A stretch of 64,000 bases of DNA from Pseudomonadota bacterium (GTDB lineage: Bacteria; Pseudomonadota; Gammaproteobacteria; Steroidobacterales; JBCBZW01), in contig JBCBZW010000001.1 of NCBI GenBank assembly GCA_039815145.1, positions 1-64,000 on the forward strand, in the 5' to 3' direction. The notes under the pieces are model-generated. The model made no database searches. It had not been told where the DNA came from and was given only the letters and a program-made list of their open reading frames with translations. Below, piece by piece: positions 1 to 8,342 of the stretch. Numbering within the stretch: the stretch's first letter is position 1; every line of letters begins with the position of its first letter. Both the position numbers and the translations under genes were made by a program.

Positions 1-924
1 ATCCAGTACGGCGTTGACGTCGTCGAGCACGGCCACCGTGTTGGCGTCGTTGGTGCCCGCCACGCCCACATAGGAGGCGGGGTAGCCGGAGCGGATGTTG
101 ACGCCGAAGGGGTCGATCATGCGCTTCTCGACGATCGCCACCTCGCGCAGGTGGATGGGCCGCTGCTCGACCCAGCCGACGATGAGGTCACCCAGGGTGT
201 CCACGTCGTGCTGACCGATGTAGCGCACGGTGTACTGGCGTCGGCCGATGTCGGCAAAGCCACCGGACGCGTCGCTGGCGCCCGTGAGCGCGCCCTGCAT
301 GGCGGCCACATCGATGCCGAGCGCCGCCGCTCGGTAGGGATCGAAGGTGATCCGAATCTCCTGCGGACGCTGACCGTTCATGTCGACGCGCGCCACGCCG
401 TCGATGCGGGCCAGGGCGGGTTCCACCACGTTCTCGAGCACGCGCTGGTACTCGGGGGAGTCCATGTTCGTGTTGGCGTTTTCGCGGCGCGGGTAGATCT
501 GGATCGAGGCCGCGTAGTTGCCGCCGCCCTGGCCGCCCATGCCGACGAAGGGCTCGTTGGCGTCGGCCGGCAGCGGCGGGGTCTGGTTGAGGTTGTTGAT
601 CACGTTGATCAACGCCTCGTTCATGTCCGCGTCGACGGCGAAGGTCAGGGTGATCGAGCCGAAGCCGCGGGAGATCGTGGACTGCATCTCGAGCACGCCG
701 GGCGTGCGCCGCAGCACGCTCTCCTGGGGCTCGATGATCTGCGACTCCACCTCCGCCGGTGCCGCCTCGCGCCACCCCGTATTGACGGAGATCTGGGGCT
801 GCTCGAGGGTCGGCAGCAGCTGAATCGGCCGCCCCGCGATGGCGAGCACCCCGAACAGGGCGAGGAGGGCCAGGAGCACGGCCAGGGCGGCCGGGTTGCG
901 CAGGCTGAATCGAGTCAGGTCCAT
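1..924 (-). CDS. RND-family efflux transporter permease subunit, N-terminal part (runs off window)
   Basis: Inner-membrane pump subunit of the HAE1 (AcrB/MexB-like) class, which exports drugs or other amphiphiles by proton antiport with an adaptor and an outer-membrane channel. I translated 308 codons from an ATG at 922-924; the frame is open to the window edge. The start MDLTRFSLRNPAAL is followed by a first membrane helix and then the periplasmic porter region, with the RND-typical stretches GVLEMQSTISRGFGSITLTF and ALINVINNLNQTPPLP. No adaptor gene lies upstream of this start in the window, so partner genes would be downstream outside the window or elsewhere. Substrate cannot be predicted. 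The family assignment is solid; the subclass is inference. Confidence 0.88.
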   Translation of the reverse strand, partial: MDLTRFSLRNPAALAVLLALLALFGVLAIAGRPIQLLPTLEQPQISVNTGWREAAPAEVESQIIEPQESVLRRTPGVLEMQSTISRGFGSITLTFAVDADMNEALINVINNLNQTPPLPADANEPFVGMGGQGGGNYAASIQIYPRRENANTNMDSPEYQRVLENVVEPALARIDGVARVDMNGQRPQEIRITFDPYRAAALGIDVAAMQGALTGASDASGGFADIGRRQYTVRYIGQHDVDTLGDLIVGWVEQRPIHLREVAIVEKRMIDPFGVNIRSGYPASYVGVAGTNDANTVAVLDDVNAVLD

Positions 925-1115
925 GGGGTTGAGCACCGCTTACCGTAGGGGCAGCGCGAACGCGGGCTCGGTAAGCACCGCGCGCCCGCCGCGAGACATC
1001 GGACACGGCACTTGGATGTCGTCAGGGCGGGAAAGGTCGCCTCGAATGTCGGCGAACGGTTATCCCGTGAGGTGGGTGCGCCGGCACACGGTGACAGGCG
1101 CCGCTGGCCGGCGGG

Positions 1116-1586
1116 TCAGCGGCGCTCGTAGATGCGGAATTCGAAGCGCTCGTGGTGGTCGCGGCGCGTGATCTCCCATTGCGCTTCGTCGAATGCCGGA
1201 AAGTAGGTATCGCCTTCGTAGTCACCGCGGACGATCGAGAGGTAGAGGGCATCTGCCTGCGGCAAGGTCTCGGCGTAGACCCGCGCGCCACCGGCCACGA
1301 ATACGCGCTCATCGAGCGTCGACGCCTGACGTAAGGCCTCCTCGAGGGAGGTACACACCCGCATGTTCGCGCCCACGGCTGATGCGAGAGTTCGGCTCAC
1401 CACCAGCATCGGCGAGGCGATGAGATCCGCGCCGAAGATCTCGTAGCTGCGCCGCCCCATCACGATTGGGTGATCGCGGACCTGCGCCAGGAAGTGCGCG
1501 TACTCCTCCGGGATCTCCCAGGGCAGACCATCGCCGCGGCCGATCACCCGGGCATCGCTCATGGCACTGATCAGAATCAACTCCAT
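1116..1586 (-). CDS. folA: Dihydrofolate reductase
   Basis: NADPH-dependent reduction of dihydrofolate to tetrahydrofolate for thymidylate, purine and methionine synthesis, in the cytoplasm. The product is 156 residues, close to the usual 160. It has the N-terminal strand MELILISAMS, the loop GRGDGLPWEIPEEYAHF with an acidic residue at the catalytic position equivalent to E. coli Asp27, the nucleotide-binding HPIVMGRRSYE, the FVAGGARVY turn and the C-terminal EGDTYFPAF. The ATG at 1584-1586 was preferred over one 30 bases upstream because a purine-rich ribosome site (AGGAGAAGAGG) sits directly before it. A 9-bp stem (1098-1106 with 1117-1125) overlaps the stop codon without a T tract. It diverges from the 2000-6087 module. 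Confidence 0.93.
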   Translation of the reverse strand: MELILISAMSDARVIGRGDGLPWEIPEEYAHFLAQVRDHPIVMGRRSYEIFGADLIASPMLVVSRTLASAVGANMRVCTSLEEALRQASTLDERVFVAGGARVYAETLPQADALYLSIVRGDYEGDTYFPAFDEAQWEITRRDHHERFEFRIYERR

Positions 1587-1999
1587 CCTCTTCTCCTGGC
1601 TAACCCGACCGTTCACTCAACTGTCGACCACCCATCCATGATCTATTGCCGAACGGAAAAGATAGGCGAATTCGATGCACCGCAGCCTCCCCTCGCGCCC
1701 GCAGGCGACGCCTCCGCTCCCCTCCAGGCCGAGGCGAGCCCCAGCGTAGCAGACTCCCGACACCACCTTCCGGCTTGCCGCGCCCTGCAGCGCGCCGTGG
1801 CTCATCGGGCCCGGGAACGAGACACCGCGCGCCAAAAGACCCGCTGACGACCGGCCAGACCAGCGCCGTCGAGGCGACGATCGACGCCGCCGACCCAGCC
1901 CGTTGCACCCGCCCAACACGCCAACGCGGTATGCTAAGCCTCAAGTTGCGAATGGCCGTTGCCCTGGCCTTCCCGCCCACCCGAGAAAGGAACTCTCAC
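1587..1999. other. Divergent intergenic region between folA and the ATPase module
   Basis: About 413 bases with no convincing gene. It must hold the promoters of folA (leftward) and of the two-gene module (rightward). I found no well-spaced sigma70 pair: the best rightward -10-like hexamer TATGCT at 1930-1935 has TTGCAC 21 bases upstream, which is too far. Ribosome site AAAGGAA at 1986-1992 precedes the GTG at 2000. Confidence 0.5.
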
Positions 2000-2923
2000 G
2001 TGACCTCTCCGCCGATTGCGCCGGTTAGCACGCAGAACTATCTGCTGGCTCGTCTGGCCACGGTGGGTGATGCGCGTCGCTCGGCGCGTCAGCTGGCGAG
2101 CGACCTGAGTTCTCGGCTGCCGGCAGTCCATTGGATGAAGGCCATCGGCGAGCTCACCGCGAACGCGTGGATCGCCCCACGCGCCAAGCAGGTCACGCTG
2201 ACCGACGCCGGGCGGCGGGAAGCCACGCAGCGCTTCGGCGATATCGACCCCGACGGGGGACGCTGGCGCCGCCGGGTGGAACCCGCCCTGTGCCTGGGCT
2301 ACCGGCCGGACAGTGCCCGCGCGGCGCGCGCCGCCCGCCCCGATACGCTACGGGCGGTGCTGTTGACCCGCCTCTACGCCCTGCCCTTGGACGAAGGCAC
2401 GGTCACCCTCAGCCAGGCCACCGGCGCGCTGGTACTGCGCGGGGTCGTGGCCCTGGCGCCGCCCGGGGCTGCCGTCGAACTGCGCGAGACGGCACGGCGC
2501 ATCAGCACCGATCTCGCCCACGTCGAGCGCCTACGCCAGGCGCTCGCCCAGTTGGCCCTGGAGTACGGCCTGGCCAGCGCCACGCCAGCCGATCCGCCAT
2601 CTACCCGCACGAACCGTGCGCGCCCGGCAAGCCCCAGCCTGCGCCAGTTCGCCCAGCACGTGGTCAACATCGCGCGCACCGCTCACACGGGCCCCTTCGG
2701 CCACAAGACGCCCGTTGATCACGTCTACGACGAGTACGGCCGCCGCCACGCCGATGCCGGCACCCTGGCGCAGTTCAAGGCGCGCCTGCTCAAGGCCTCG
2801 CACGCGGGCTTGCTCGCGTTACTGCCCCTGGACGACCCTCGCGCCCTGGACGCCGCCACCCGCGAGCGCAGCGAGATCGCCGTGCCGAGCGGCGCCCTGC
2901 ACTTCGTGGAGCGCGGCCTGTGA
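2000..2923 (+). CDS. Unrecognised winged-helix-like protein, first gene of the ATPase module
   Basis: Predicted 307-residue cytoplasmic protein. The GTG at 2000 was chosen because AAAGGAA lies 7 bases upstream and the N-terminal part (residues about 8-80) looks like a winged helix: an alpha-rich stretch, a helix ending HWMKAIGEL, then TLTDAGRREA, which resembles the wing and recognition region of small DNA-binding regulators. The middle is alanine- and arginine-rich with heptad-like helices. The C-terminal 75 residues (FGHKTPVDHVYDEYGRR to the end) look like a compact helical domain that I cannot name. There are no nuclease, protease or toxin motifs and no membrane segments. Its stop overlaps the GTG of the next gene by 4 bases (GTGA), so the two products are probably made together and form one complex. 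Specificity or DNA-loading partner of the ATPase is inference. Confidence 0.7.
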   Translation: MTSPPIAPVSTQNYLLARLATVGDARRSARQLASDLSSRLPAVHWMKAIGELTANAWIAPRAKQVTLTDAGRREATQRFGDIDPDGGRWRRRVEPALCLGYRPDSARAARAARPDTLRAVLLTRLYALPLDEGTVTLSQATGALVLRGVVALAPPGAAVELRETARRISTDLAHVERLRQALAQLALEYGLASATPADPPSTRTNRARPASPSLRQFAQHVVNIARTAHTGPFGHKTPVDHVYDEYGRRHADAGTLAQFKARLLKASHAGLLALLPLDDPRALDAATRERSEIAVPSGALHFVERGL

Positions 2924-5900
2924 GCACCGAGGACGCCCTCTTCCACGCCCTCGCCAGCGAGCACTTCAGCGGCATCTACTCGCGCTTCGCCACGGCCACC
3001 TGGGCGCGCGATGCGATCAGCCTCGATGTGCCCAGCATCCACGCCGAAGTGCGCCAGGGCATCTTGAACGTGGTGCGCGCAGCGCATGAAGACGCCAGCC
3101 CCGGCGATCGCGTGCTGCTGGTCAAGGGCGAAGCGGGCCTCGGCAAAACCCATTGCCTGACCACGGAGCTGGCCAAGCTCGCCCGGCGTGGCAAGGCCTA
3201 CCCCGTGCTGATGCAGCTCGCCGTCGATATCGACGCCAACGAGCTATCGCGCTGGTTCGTGAAGAAGATCTTCGACGAGCTCGCCACGGACAAGTTCGTC
3301 GATCAAGACGGCCTCTCGCCCCTGGAACGCCTGGCCACGATCCTGTGGTCCCACGCCCCGGATCAGCGCAAGCGCTTCAAGGCCAAGCGCGATGCGGACG
3401 TGGACGAGGAGGTGCTCGACAAGCTCGCCGTCAACGCCGCGCGCAAGATCACCAAGCAACTGAAGAACGCGGGGGTGACCGCGGACGATCGTGTCGTCGT
3501 GGCAGGACTGCTGGCGCGCGCCGACGACTGCGGCCTGCCCTTCAAGGCCTGGGTCAACGGCTCCTCGTCCCACCAGAGCTTCGGCTCCCTTTTCCTCGAG
3601 CCCCTGCGCCACAACGACCAGCGCACGGACGTGCTGCTCAGCCTCGCCCGCATCTGCCACGCCACCGGCGCGCCCTTCATCCTCGCTATCGATCAGATCG
3701 AGAGCACCGAACAGATCGGCTCGCTCTCCCTGCTCGAGAGCTTCCTGGCCTCGGCCATCCAGCTGTGCGAAGACGGTATCCAGGGCACCGGGGTGATCAT
3801 CTGCGCCCTGTCCGACATCCTCGCCCGCCTGCCCACCCTGCCGGCGAGCTTGCGCCAGCGCCTGGAGATGCAGCCCGCCCCCGTCCAGATGCGCCCGCCA
3901 AAGCCGATGGAGATCCAGCGCATCCTCCAGCGCCGCGCCCAGGTGCTGCTGGAGCGCGCGGACATCGATGTCAGCGAAGTGCAGGCGGCGGACCGTATCT
4001 CCCCCGCCTGGCTGTGGCGCGAGGGGTCCCTGCAACCCCGTCACGTGCTCGAGTCGGTGCGCGCTTACCGCGAGCGATGCATCGCTGCGAGTGGATTCCT
4101 TAGCCAGGACGCCTTCAGCGACAAGGCATCGGCGCCCGCCGGCGCCTCGCAATCCGTCGACTTCGACAAGGCCTGGGAGGACCGCCGCGACCAGGCCGTG
4201 GGCGGCGCGCGCAGCTTCTCCGACGAGCAGCGCATCGAGTTGCTGAGCTGGCTGATCCGCGAGTCGGCGCTCGAGATCATCGGCCTCACCGGCACGCACC
4301 TCAGCCGCAAGCACCTGGGAGGCCCCCACCCCTGCCGCATCCTGCGGGTGGAGTTCCTGGTGGACGGTGAGCAACGGCTGGAGGCGTGGGAGATCGCCTT
4401 CGCCGACGCCCCGGTGCGCGGCCGCGCCCTGCGCCGGCAGATCGATCTGTTCCTCCAGCACTGCACCGACGCCTCCCCGGCCATCTTCCGCCTCGGCACG
4501 GTGAGCGGCTTCGACGGCACGGAACCGAACCGCAGCCTCAAGGACCTGCGCCGCCTCACCACCGGCCCCGCGCTGGTCAACTTGCTCGACGCGGGGGGAC
4601 GCGTCGCGCCGACGGAGAAGCAGCACTGGACCGAACTGGCCACGGCACGGGAGTTCATCGGTGAGTTCGCCGACGCGCCCGCCTTCGCGGACTGGCGTCG
4701 CGAACGGCGCTTCCTCACCCGCGAAGTGGCGATTGGCCCCCTGGCCTCCCTCGCCCGCCCGCAAGCCAACCCCGCCCGACTCACGCTGGTGAAGTCAGAC
4801 GCCAACGGCTACGCCGAGGACGACGCGCAGGGGGTGAGTACGGGCGTCAGCGAAGACTCGGCGGACGTGGCCGACGACGACACCCCCTTGGCGCCCACGC
4901 AGGCCCTCGCAGAGCTGCCGGCGGAAAGCGACGAGAGCGCGCCACCCGTGCTAGTGAGCCCGATTCATGCGCGCCCCTTCGGTGACCCCCGCGACACGGC
5001 ACGCATGCTCATCGGCCACGGCGACGGGGAGCGCCCCATCTTCTGGCACCTGGATCAGGGCGCGAGCCGCGCCCTGCCCAACTTCGGCCTCACCGTGTCC
5101 GGCGACGCAGGCCAAGGCAAGACTCAGATCATCAAGGCCCTGCTCGCCGATGCGGCGCGCCTCGACTGCCCGACGCTGGTCTTCGACTTCAAGAACGACT
5201 ACTCGGGGGAGTTCGCGCGTACGCACGGCTTCGAGGTGATCGACCTGCAGGACGGCGTGCCCTTCAACCCCTTCCGACCACCGCCCCAGGGCGAGAGCGG
5301 CGCGCAGATCATGCCGCACGTGTTCGAGGTGGCGCGCGTGCTCGCCACCACCTTGCACCTCGGCGAGCAACAGACCGCGCTGCTGCGCGCCAGCATCATT
5401 CAGGGCTTCGAAGACAGGCTGCAGCCACTGCGCGAATGGCTGCCCGTGGAGCAGATCAAGTCACCGTCGCTGCACGATGCGATCACCATCGCCCTGCGTG
5501 ATGAATCGACCACCGCCACCAGCCTCAGCAATCGCTTAGGTCTACTGCACGAGATGCGCCTGCTGCCGGGCGACGCCGGCGCCCGCCTGACCTTCGCCGA
5601 ACTCATGGCGGGGCGCTACGTACTCTCCTTCAACAACCTGCCGAACGACGATCGCCTGAAGTCTGCCCTGGCAGAGATGATCCTGATCCAATTGCAGGGC
5701 TACATGCTGCGCGGGGAGCAACCGCGCGCCCTGCGCCGGGTGTTGGTGTTCGACGAGGCGTGGCGTGCCTCGCAATCGGAACGCCTGATCCAGCTCGCGC
5801 GCGAGGGACGCGCCTTCGGCGTGGCCGTGGTGGTGGGTACGCAGTTCCCGGACGATCTCTCCCCGGATCTGGTCGGCAACCTCGCCAGCAAGCTCTACCT

Positions 5901-6087
5901 CTACAACTCCGACGCCCAGCGCCGCCGACGCATCGTCACGGGCGTGTTCGGGCGCGCCACGGGCGCCGAGGCAGGTCGCCTGGCGGGCGCCCTGGCCGGC
6001 CTGCAGCAGTTTGATGCGGTGTTCTCCAATCAACAGCATCAGCCCTACGTGCGCTTGCGCGTGCTGCCGCACTTCGAGCGCGAGTGA
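2920..6087 (+). CDS. Dual P-loop ATPase: N-terminal AAA-like domain plus C-terminal FtsK/HerA-like domain
   Basis: 1055 residues, GTG start overlapping the preceding stop. The N-terminal ATPase has Walker A GEAGLGKT at 70-77 and a Walker-B-like strand FILAIDQIES with Asp258 followed by Gln259 instead of the usual Glu. Residues about 420-650 hold no recognised motif and 655-690 form an acidic, low-complexity linker. The C-terminal ATPase has Walker A GDAGQGKT at 728-735, the strand LVFDFKNDYSGEF, Walker B VLVFDEAW (Asp945-Glu946) and the strand VVVGTQFPDD, the order expected for FtsK/HerA/VirB4-type DNA pumps. No membrane segment, helicase SF2 motif or nuclease motif is visible. HerA-type ATPases coupled to accessory genes are common in prokaryotic defence and DNA-processing systems; assignment of this pair to such a system is inference. 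It could alternatively be a transfer or repair ATPase. The next gene converges, so the module ends here. Confidence 0.8.
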   Translation: MSTEDALFHALASEHFSGIYSRFATATWARDAISLDVPSIHAEVRQGILNVVRAAHEDASPGDRVLLVKGEAGLGKTHCLTTELAKLARRGKAYPVLMQLAVDIDANELSRWFVKKIFDELATDKFVDQDGLSPLERLATILWSHAPDQRKRFKAKRDADVDEEVLDKLAVNAARKITKQLKNAGVTADDRVVVAGLLARADDCGLPFKAWVNGSSSHQSFGSLFLEPLRHNDQRTDVLLSLARICHATGAPFILAIDQIESTEQIGSLSLLESFLASAIQLCEDGIQGTGVIICALSDILARLPTLPASLRQRLEMQPAPVQMRPPKPMEIQRILQRRAQVLLERADIDVSEVQAADRISPAWLWREGSLQPRHVLESVRAYRERCIAASGFLSQDAFSDKASAPAGASQSVDFDKAWEDRRDQAVGGARSFSDEQRIELLSWLIRESALEIIGLTGTHLSRKHLGGPHPCRILRVEFLVDGEQRLEAWEIAFADAPVRGRALRRQIDLFLQHCTDASPAIFRLGTVSGFDGTEPNRSLKDLRRLTTGPALVNLLDAGGRVAPTEKQHWTELATAREFIGEFADAPAFADWRRERRFLTREVAIGPLASLARPQANPARLTLVKSDANGYAEDDAQGVSTGVSEDSADVADDDTPLAPTQALAELPAESDESAPPVLVSPIHARPFGDPRDTARMLIGHGDGERPIFWHLDQGASRALPNFGLTVSGDAGQGKTQIIKALLADAARLDCPTLVFDFKNDYSGEFARTHGFEVIDLQDGVPFNPFRPPPQGESGAQIMPHVFEVARVLATTLHLGEQQTALLRASIIQGFEDRLQPLREWLPVEQIKSPSLHDAITIALRDESTTATSLSNRLGLLHEMRLLPGDAGARLTFAELMAGRYVLSFNNLPNDDRLKSALAEMILIQLQGYMLRGEQPRALRRVLVFDEAWRASQSERLIQLAREGRAFGVAVVVGTQFPDDLSPDLVGNLASKLYLYNSDAQRRRRIVTGVFGRATGAEAGRLAGALAGLQQFDAVFSNQQHQPYVRLRVLPHFERE

Positions 6088-6116
6088 ACGACAACGCTTT
6101 CGCGTAGTCACTCCGG

Positions 6117-7772
6117 TCAGAACGTCTCCAGGAGGATGCGGTCCTCCGCCACCCCCAGGGCGCGCAATCCAGCTGTCATGGCGGAGAGAAACGCCTGCGG
6201 GCCGCAGAGGTAGAAGTCCGCATCGAGCGCCGGGTTCACCTGCGCGAGCAGCGCGACGTCGAGGCGGCCGCGCTCCACAACGCCAGCGCCCCTCAGCTGC
6301 GATGGCACGGACCGACTGAAGCGGGTGATCGCGCTGGCGTTGCCATGCTCGCGCACCCAACCCTCGATGGCATCCGCGAAAGGGTAGTGATCGCCGTCGC
6401 GCGCGCCGTGGAGAAAGGTCAGGGGCCGCGGGTCTCGCGCGGCGGCGAGCGTCTCCAGCATGCTCAGCATGGGCGTGACGCCAACGCCCGCACTCGCGAG
6501 GACGATCGGCCGCTCGCTCTCGCGCAACACGAAGTCGCCCGCGGGCGCGCGCGCCCGCAGCACATCGCCGACGGCGAGGGCATCGTGCAGGAAGCGGGAC
6601 ACGCGCCCATGCGCCTCGCGCTTCACGCTGATCCGGTAGTGGTCATGACCCGGGGCCTGAGAGAGCGTGTAGGTACGCGATTCCCATTGCCCATCGATCT
6701 CCACCTCGATGGGCAGGTGTTGCCCGGGTTGGTAGGCCGCGAGGGCCTGCGTATCACCCTCGGGGGGTGCCAGCTTGAAGGAGGTGACATCCGCGCTCTG
6801 CGCCTCTTTGGCGATCACCCGCAGCTCGCGCACGCTCGTGGACGGGTCCGCCCAACGCAGGGGAAGCACGTCGTCGAGGCGATTGACCGCCTCCACGTCC
6901 ACCACGATCAGGCGCTTGGCCCCCGCGTATGTGCTCACCGCGTCGGGGTTCTCCTCGATCGTCGCCCGCCCCGTGAGCTGGAGCAGGCTGCCGCGCTTGA
7001 AGTCGACGAAGAGCAGGCCGACGCGGGGGTCCAGCAACAGATTGCCCACGGTGTTGAAGTGGTTGTTGCCGGCGTAGTCCGGAATCACCAGGCGACGATC
7101 GCTCTGCACCGTGACGAACCCGGGAACGCCGCCCCGGTGTGACGCGTCCATGCCCAGGGCATCTCCCGCATGGCGGCGCTGGGCGAAGCCGGAGGCGATG
7201 AAGAGGGTGTCCGCGGAGGCTATCCAGGCCTGGGCGCTCGCATCCAGCGACCGTGATCGGCTCGCCAGCGTCTTGGCGCTATCCACCGCCACCGCCTGCC
7301 ATTGCCGTTCGGTGATGTACTGGGGGCAGTTGCCGAAGGTCTGCCCGACCTCCAGGGTCATCCCGCGCCGCCCCACCTGGGTGAGCGTGCCGTTCACCCG
7401 ATTGCGGCGGCGACTGTGCAGTTCGATGCCCAACATCCCGAGGTCTGCACCCGCACCTAATGATTGCTCTAGCGCGTCGCCGGGCAAGGGCCTGGTGGCC
7501 ATGGCCAGACTGGAGGGATCCGGCGAGGTGATGAACCCGGGTGCGCCGCTCAGGATGCTGGCCCAGACCCGCTCGGCGTCGTCCCGTGCCGCCACCACCA
7601 CGAAGGGCAGTTGCGAATAGAAGTCGCGATGCTGCTCCGGCAGGTGGGAACGGACGATCTGCCGCCCCCACTGCTCGGTCTGCTCCCGCACGCCTGCGCG
7701 CGATTGCATGGTCTGCTCGCCCGCGTGAAAGGGCGAGGCGTCTTGGGGAATGAGGGGACCTGCGGTCGTCAT
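6117..7772 (-). CDS. PNPOx-domain / ferredoxin-NADP reductase-type fusion flavoprotein
   Basis: 551-residue cytoplasmic oxidoreductase. Residues about 30-310 resemble the pyridoxamine 5'-phosphate oxidase (FMN-binding split barrel) fold, including VIPDYAGNNHFNTVGNLLLD and DPRVGLLFVDFKRG. Residues about 320-551 are a ferredoxin-NADP reductase-like module: RTYTLSQAPG (flavin-binding RxYS/T type), GDFVL, IVLASAGVGVTPMLSML (NAD(P)H site) and FYLCGPQAFL. The protein ends right after ILLETF, with no C-terminal plant-type [2Fe-2S] domain, which some related fusions carry. It lies 26 bases downstream of the VOC gene on the same strand, so both are probably co-transcribed and controlled by the divergent LysR gene. 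The electron acceptor is unknown; stress or electrophile reduction is inference. Confidence 0.85.
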   Translation of the reverse strand: MTTAGPLIPQDASPFHAGEQTMQSRAGVREQTEQWGRQIVRSHLPEQHRDFYSQLPFVVVAARDDAERVWASILSGAPGFITSPDPSSLAMATRPLPGDALEQSLGAGADLGMLGIELHSRRRNRVNGTLTQVGRRGMTLEVGQTFGNCPQYITERQWQAVAVDSAKTLASRSRSLDASAQAWIASADTLFIASGFAQRRHAGDALGMDASHRGGVPGFVTVQSDRRLVIPDYAGNNHFNTVGNLLLDPRVGLLFVDFKRGSLLQLTGRATIEENPDAVSTYAGAKRLIVVDVEAVNRLDDVLPLRWADPSTSVRELRVIAKEAQSADVTSFKLAPPEGDTQALAAYQPGQHLPIEVEIDGQWESRTYTLSQAPGHDHYRISVKREAHGRVSRFLHDALAVGDVLRARAPAGDFVLRESERPIVLASAGVGVTPMLSMLETLAAARDPRPLTFLHGARDGDHYPFADAIEGWVREHGNASAITRFSRSVPSQLRGAGVVERGRLDVALLAQVNPALDADFYLCGPQAFLSAMTAGLRALGVAEDRILLETF

Positions 7773-7798
7773 GCGGGGGCTCCGGGATGTCCTGGCAC

Positions 7799-8212
7799 TT
7801 AGGCCGCGATCAATTCGAGGCGCAGGTTGCCGCCCGGGATGCGCACCATCATGTGCTTGAGCGGCGTGGTGCCGAGCGCTTCCGGGCGGAATTCGATCTC
7901 GACATCGTCGCGACGGGCCAGGTCGTCCGCGAGGCTCGCCAGCGCTTCATCGCCGCCGGGTACGCGCAGGGCAAAGTGGTGCAGGCCTAGGTTGAGGCGA
8001 CGATCGAAGGCGCTCGCCGTGGCCGGGTCTTCGGCCCGCCACAGGGTGATCATCACCGTGCCATCGCTGACGAAGACGGCGGGGTAGTCCGCCACCTCGC
8101 CCACCTGCTCGAAGCCGAGGGCGTCTAGGAAGAAGTGTTTGGCGGCGTGCAAATCGGCCACGGTCAGGCCGATGTGGTGGGCGCCGGCGGTTCGCGCGTG
8201 TGCTGTTGCCAT
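7799..8212 (-). CDS. VOC-family (glyoxalase/dioxygenase fold) protein
   Basis: 137 residues, the length of a small single-chain VOC protein built from two beta-alpha-beta-beta-beta modules. The first module starts HHIGLTVADLHAAKHFFLDALGF, which matches the usual N-terminal metal-ligand His and helix; the second has LGLHHFALRVPG and closes with MMVRIPGGNLRLELI, where the Glu near the C terminus is a typical ligand position. Metal-dependent lyase, isomerase or antibiotic-binding roles are all possible and the sequence does not discriminate. First gene of a probable two-gene operon with the flavoprotein, divergent from the LysR gene. Confidence 0.85.
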   Translation of the reverse strand: MATAHARTAGAHHIGLTVADLHAAKHFFLDALGFEQVGEVADYPAVFVSDGTVMITLWRAEDPATASAFDRRLNLGLHHFALRVPGGDEALASLADDLARRDDVEIEFRPEALGTTPLKHMMVRIPGGNLRLELIAA

Positions 8213-8290
8213 GGCTGCTGCTGGTCTCCCGAGGCTGTGGAATCAGTGGGAGGAGAGTCTGCGGCGACGGCCCAAATGAATAAATGCTCA

Positions 8291-8315
8291 AAAATGAATA
8301 AGATTTCTTCATTTT
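8291..8315. promoter_or_regulatory. Inverted repeat in the LysR/VOC divergent promoter region, candidate operator
   Basis: AAAATGAA (8291-8298) and TTCATTTT (8308-8315) form a perfect 8-bp inverted repeat with a 9-base spacer, in an AT-rich island between the divergent VOC and LysR genes. A partial direct repeat of AAATGAATAA lies just to the left. The position and symmetry fit the palindromic sites bound by LysR-type regulators. Binding itself is inference. Confidence 0.5.
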
Positions 8316-8342
8316 TTGAAGCAATAACCCCGGGGCCGTGCG

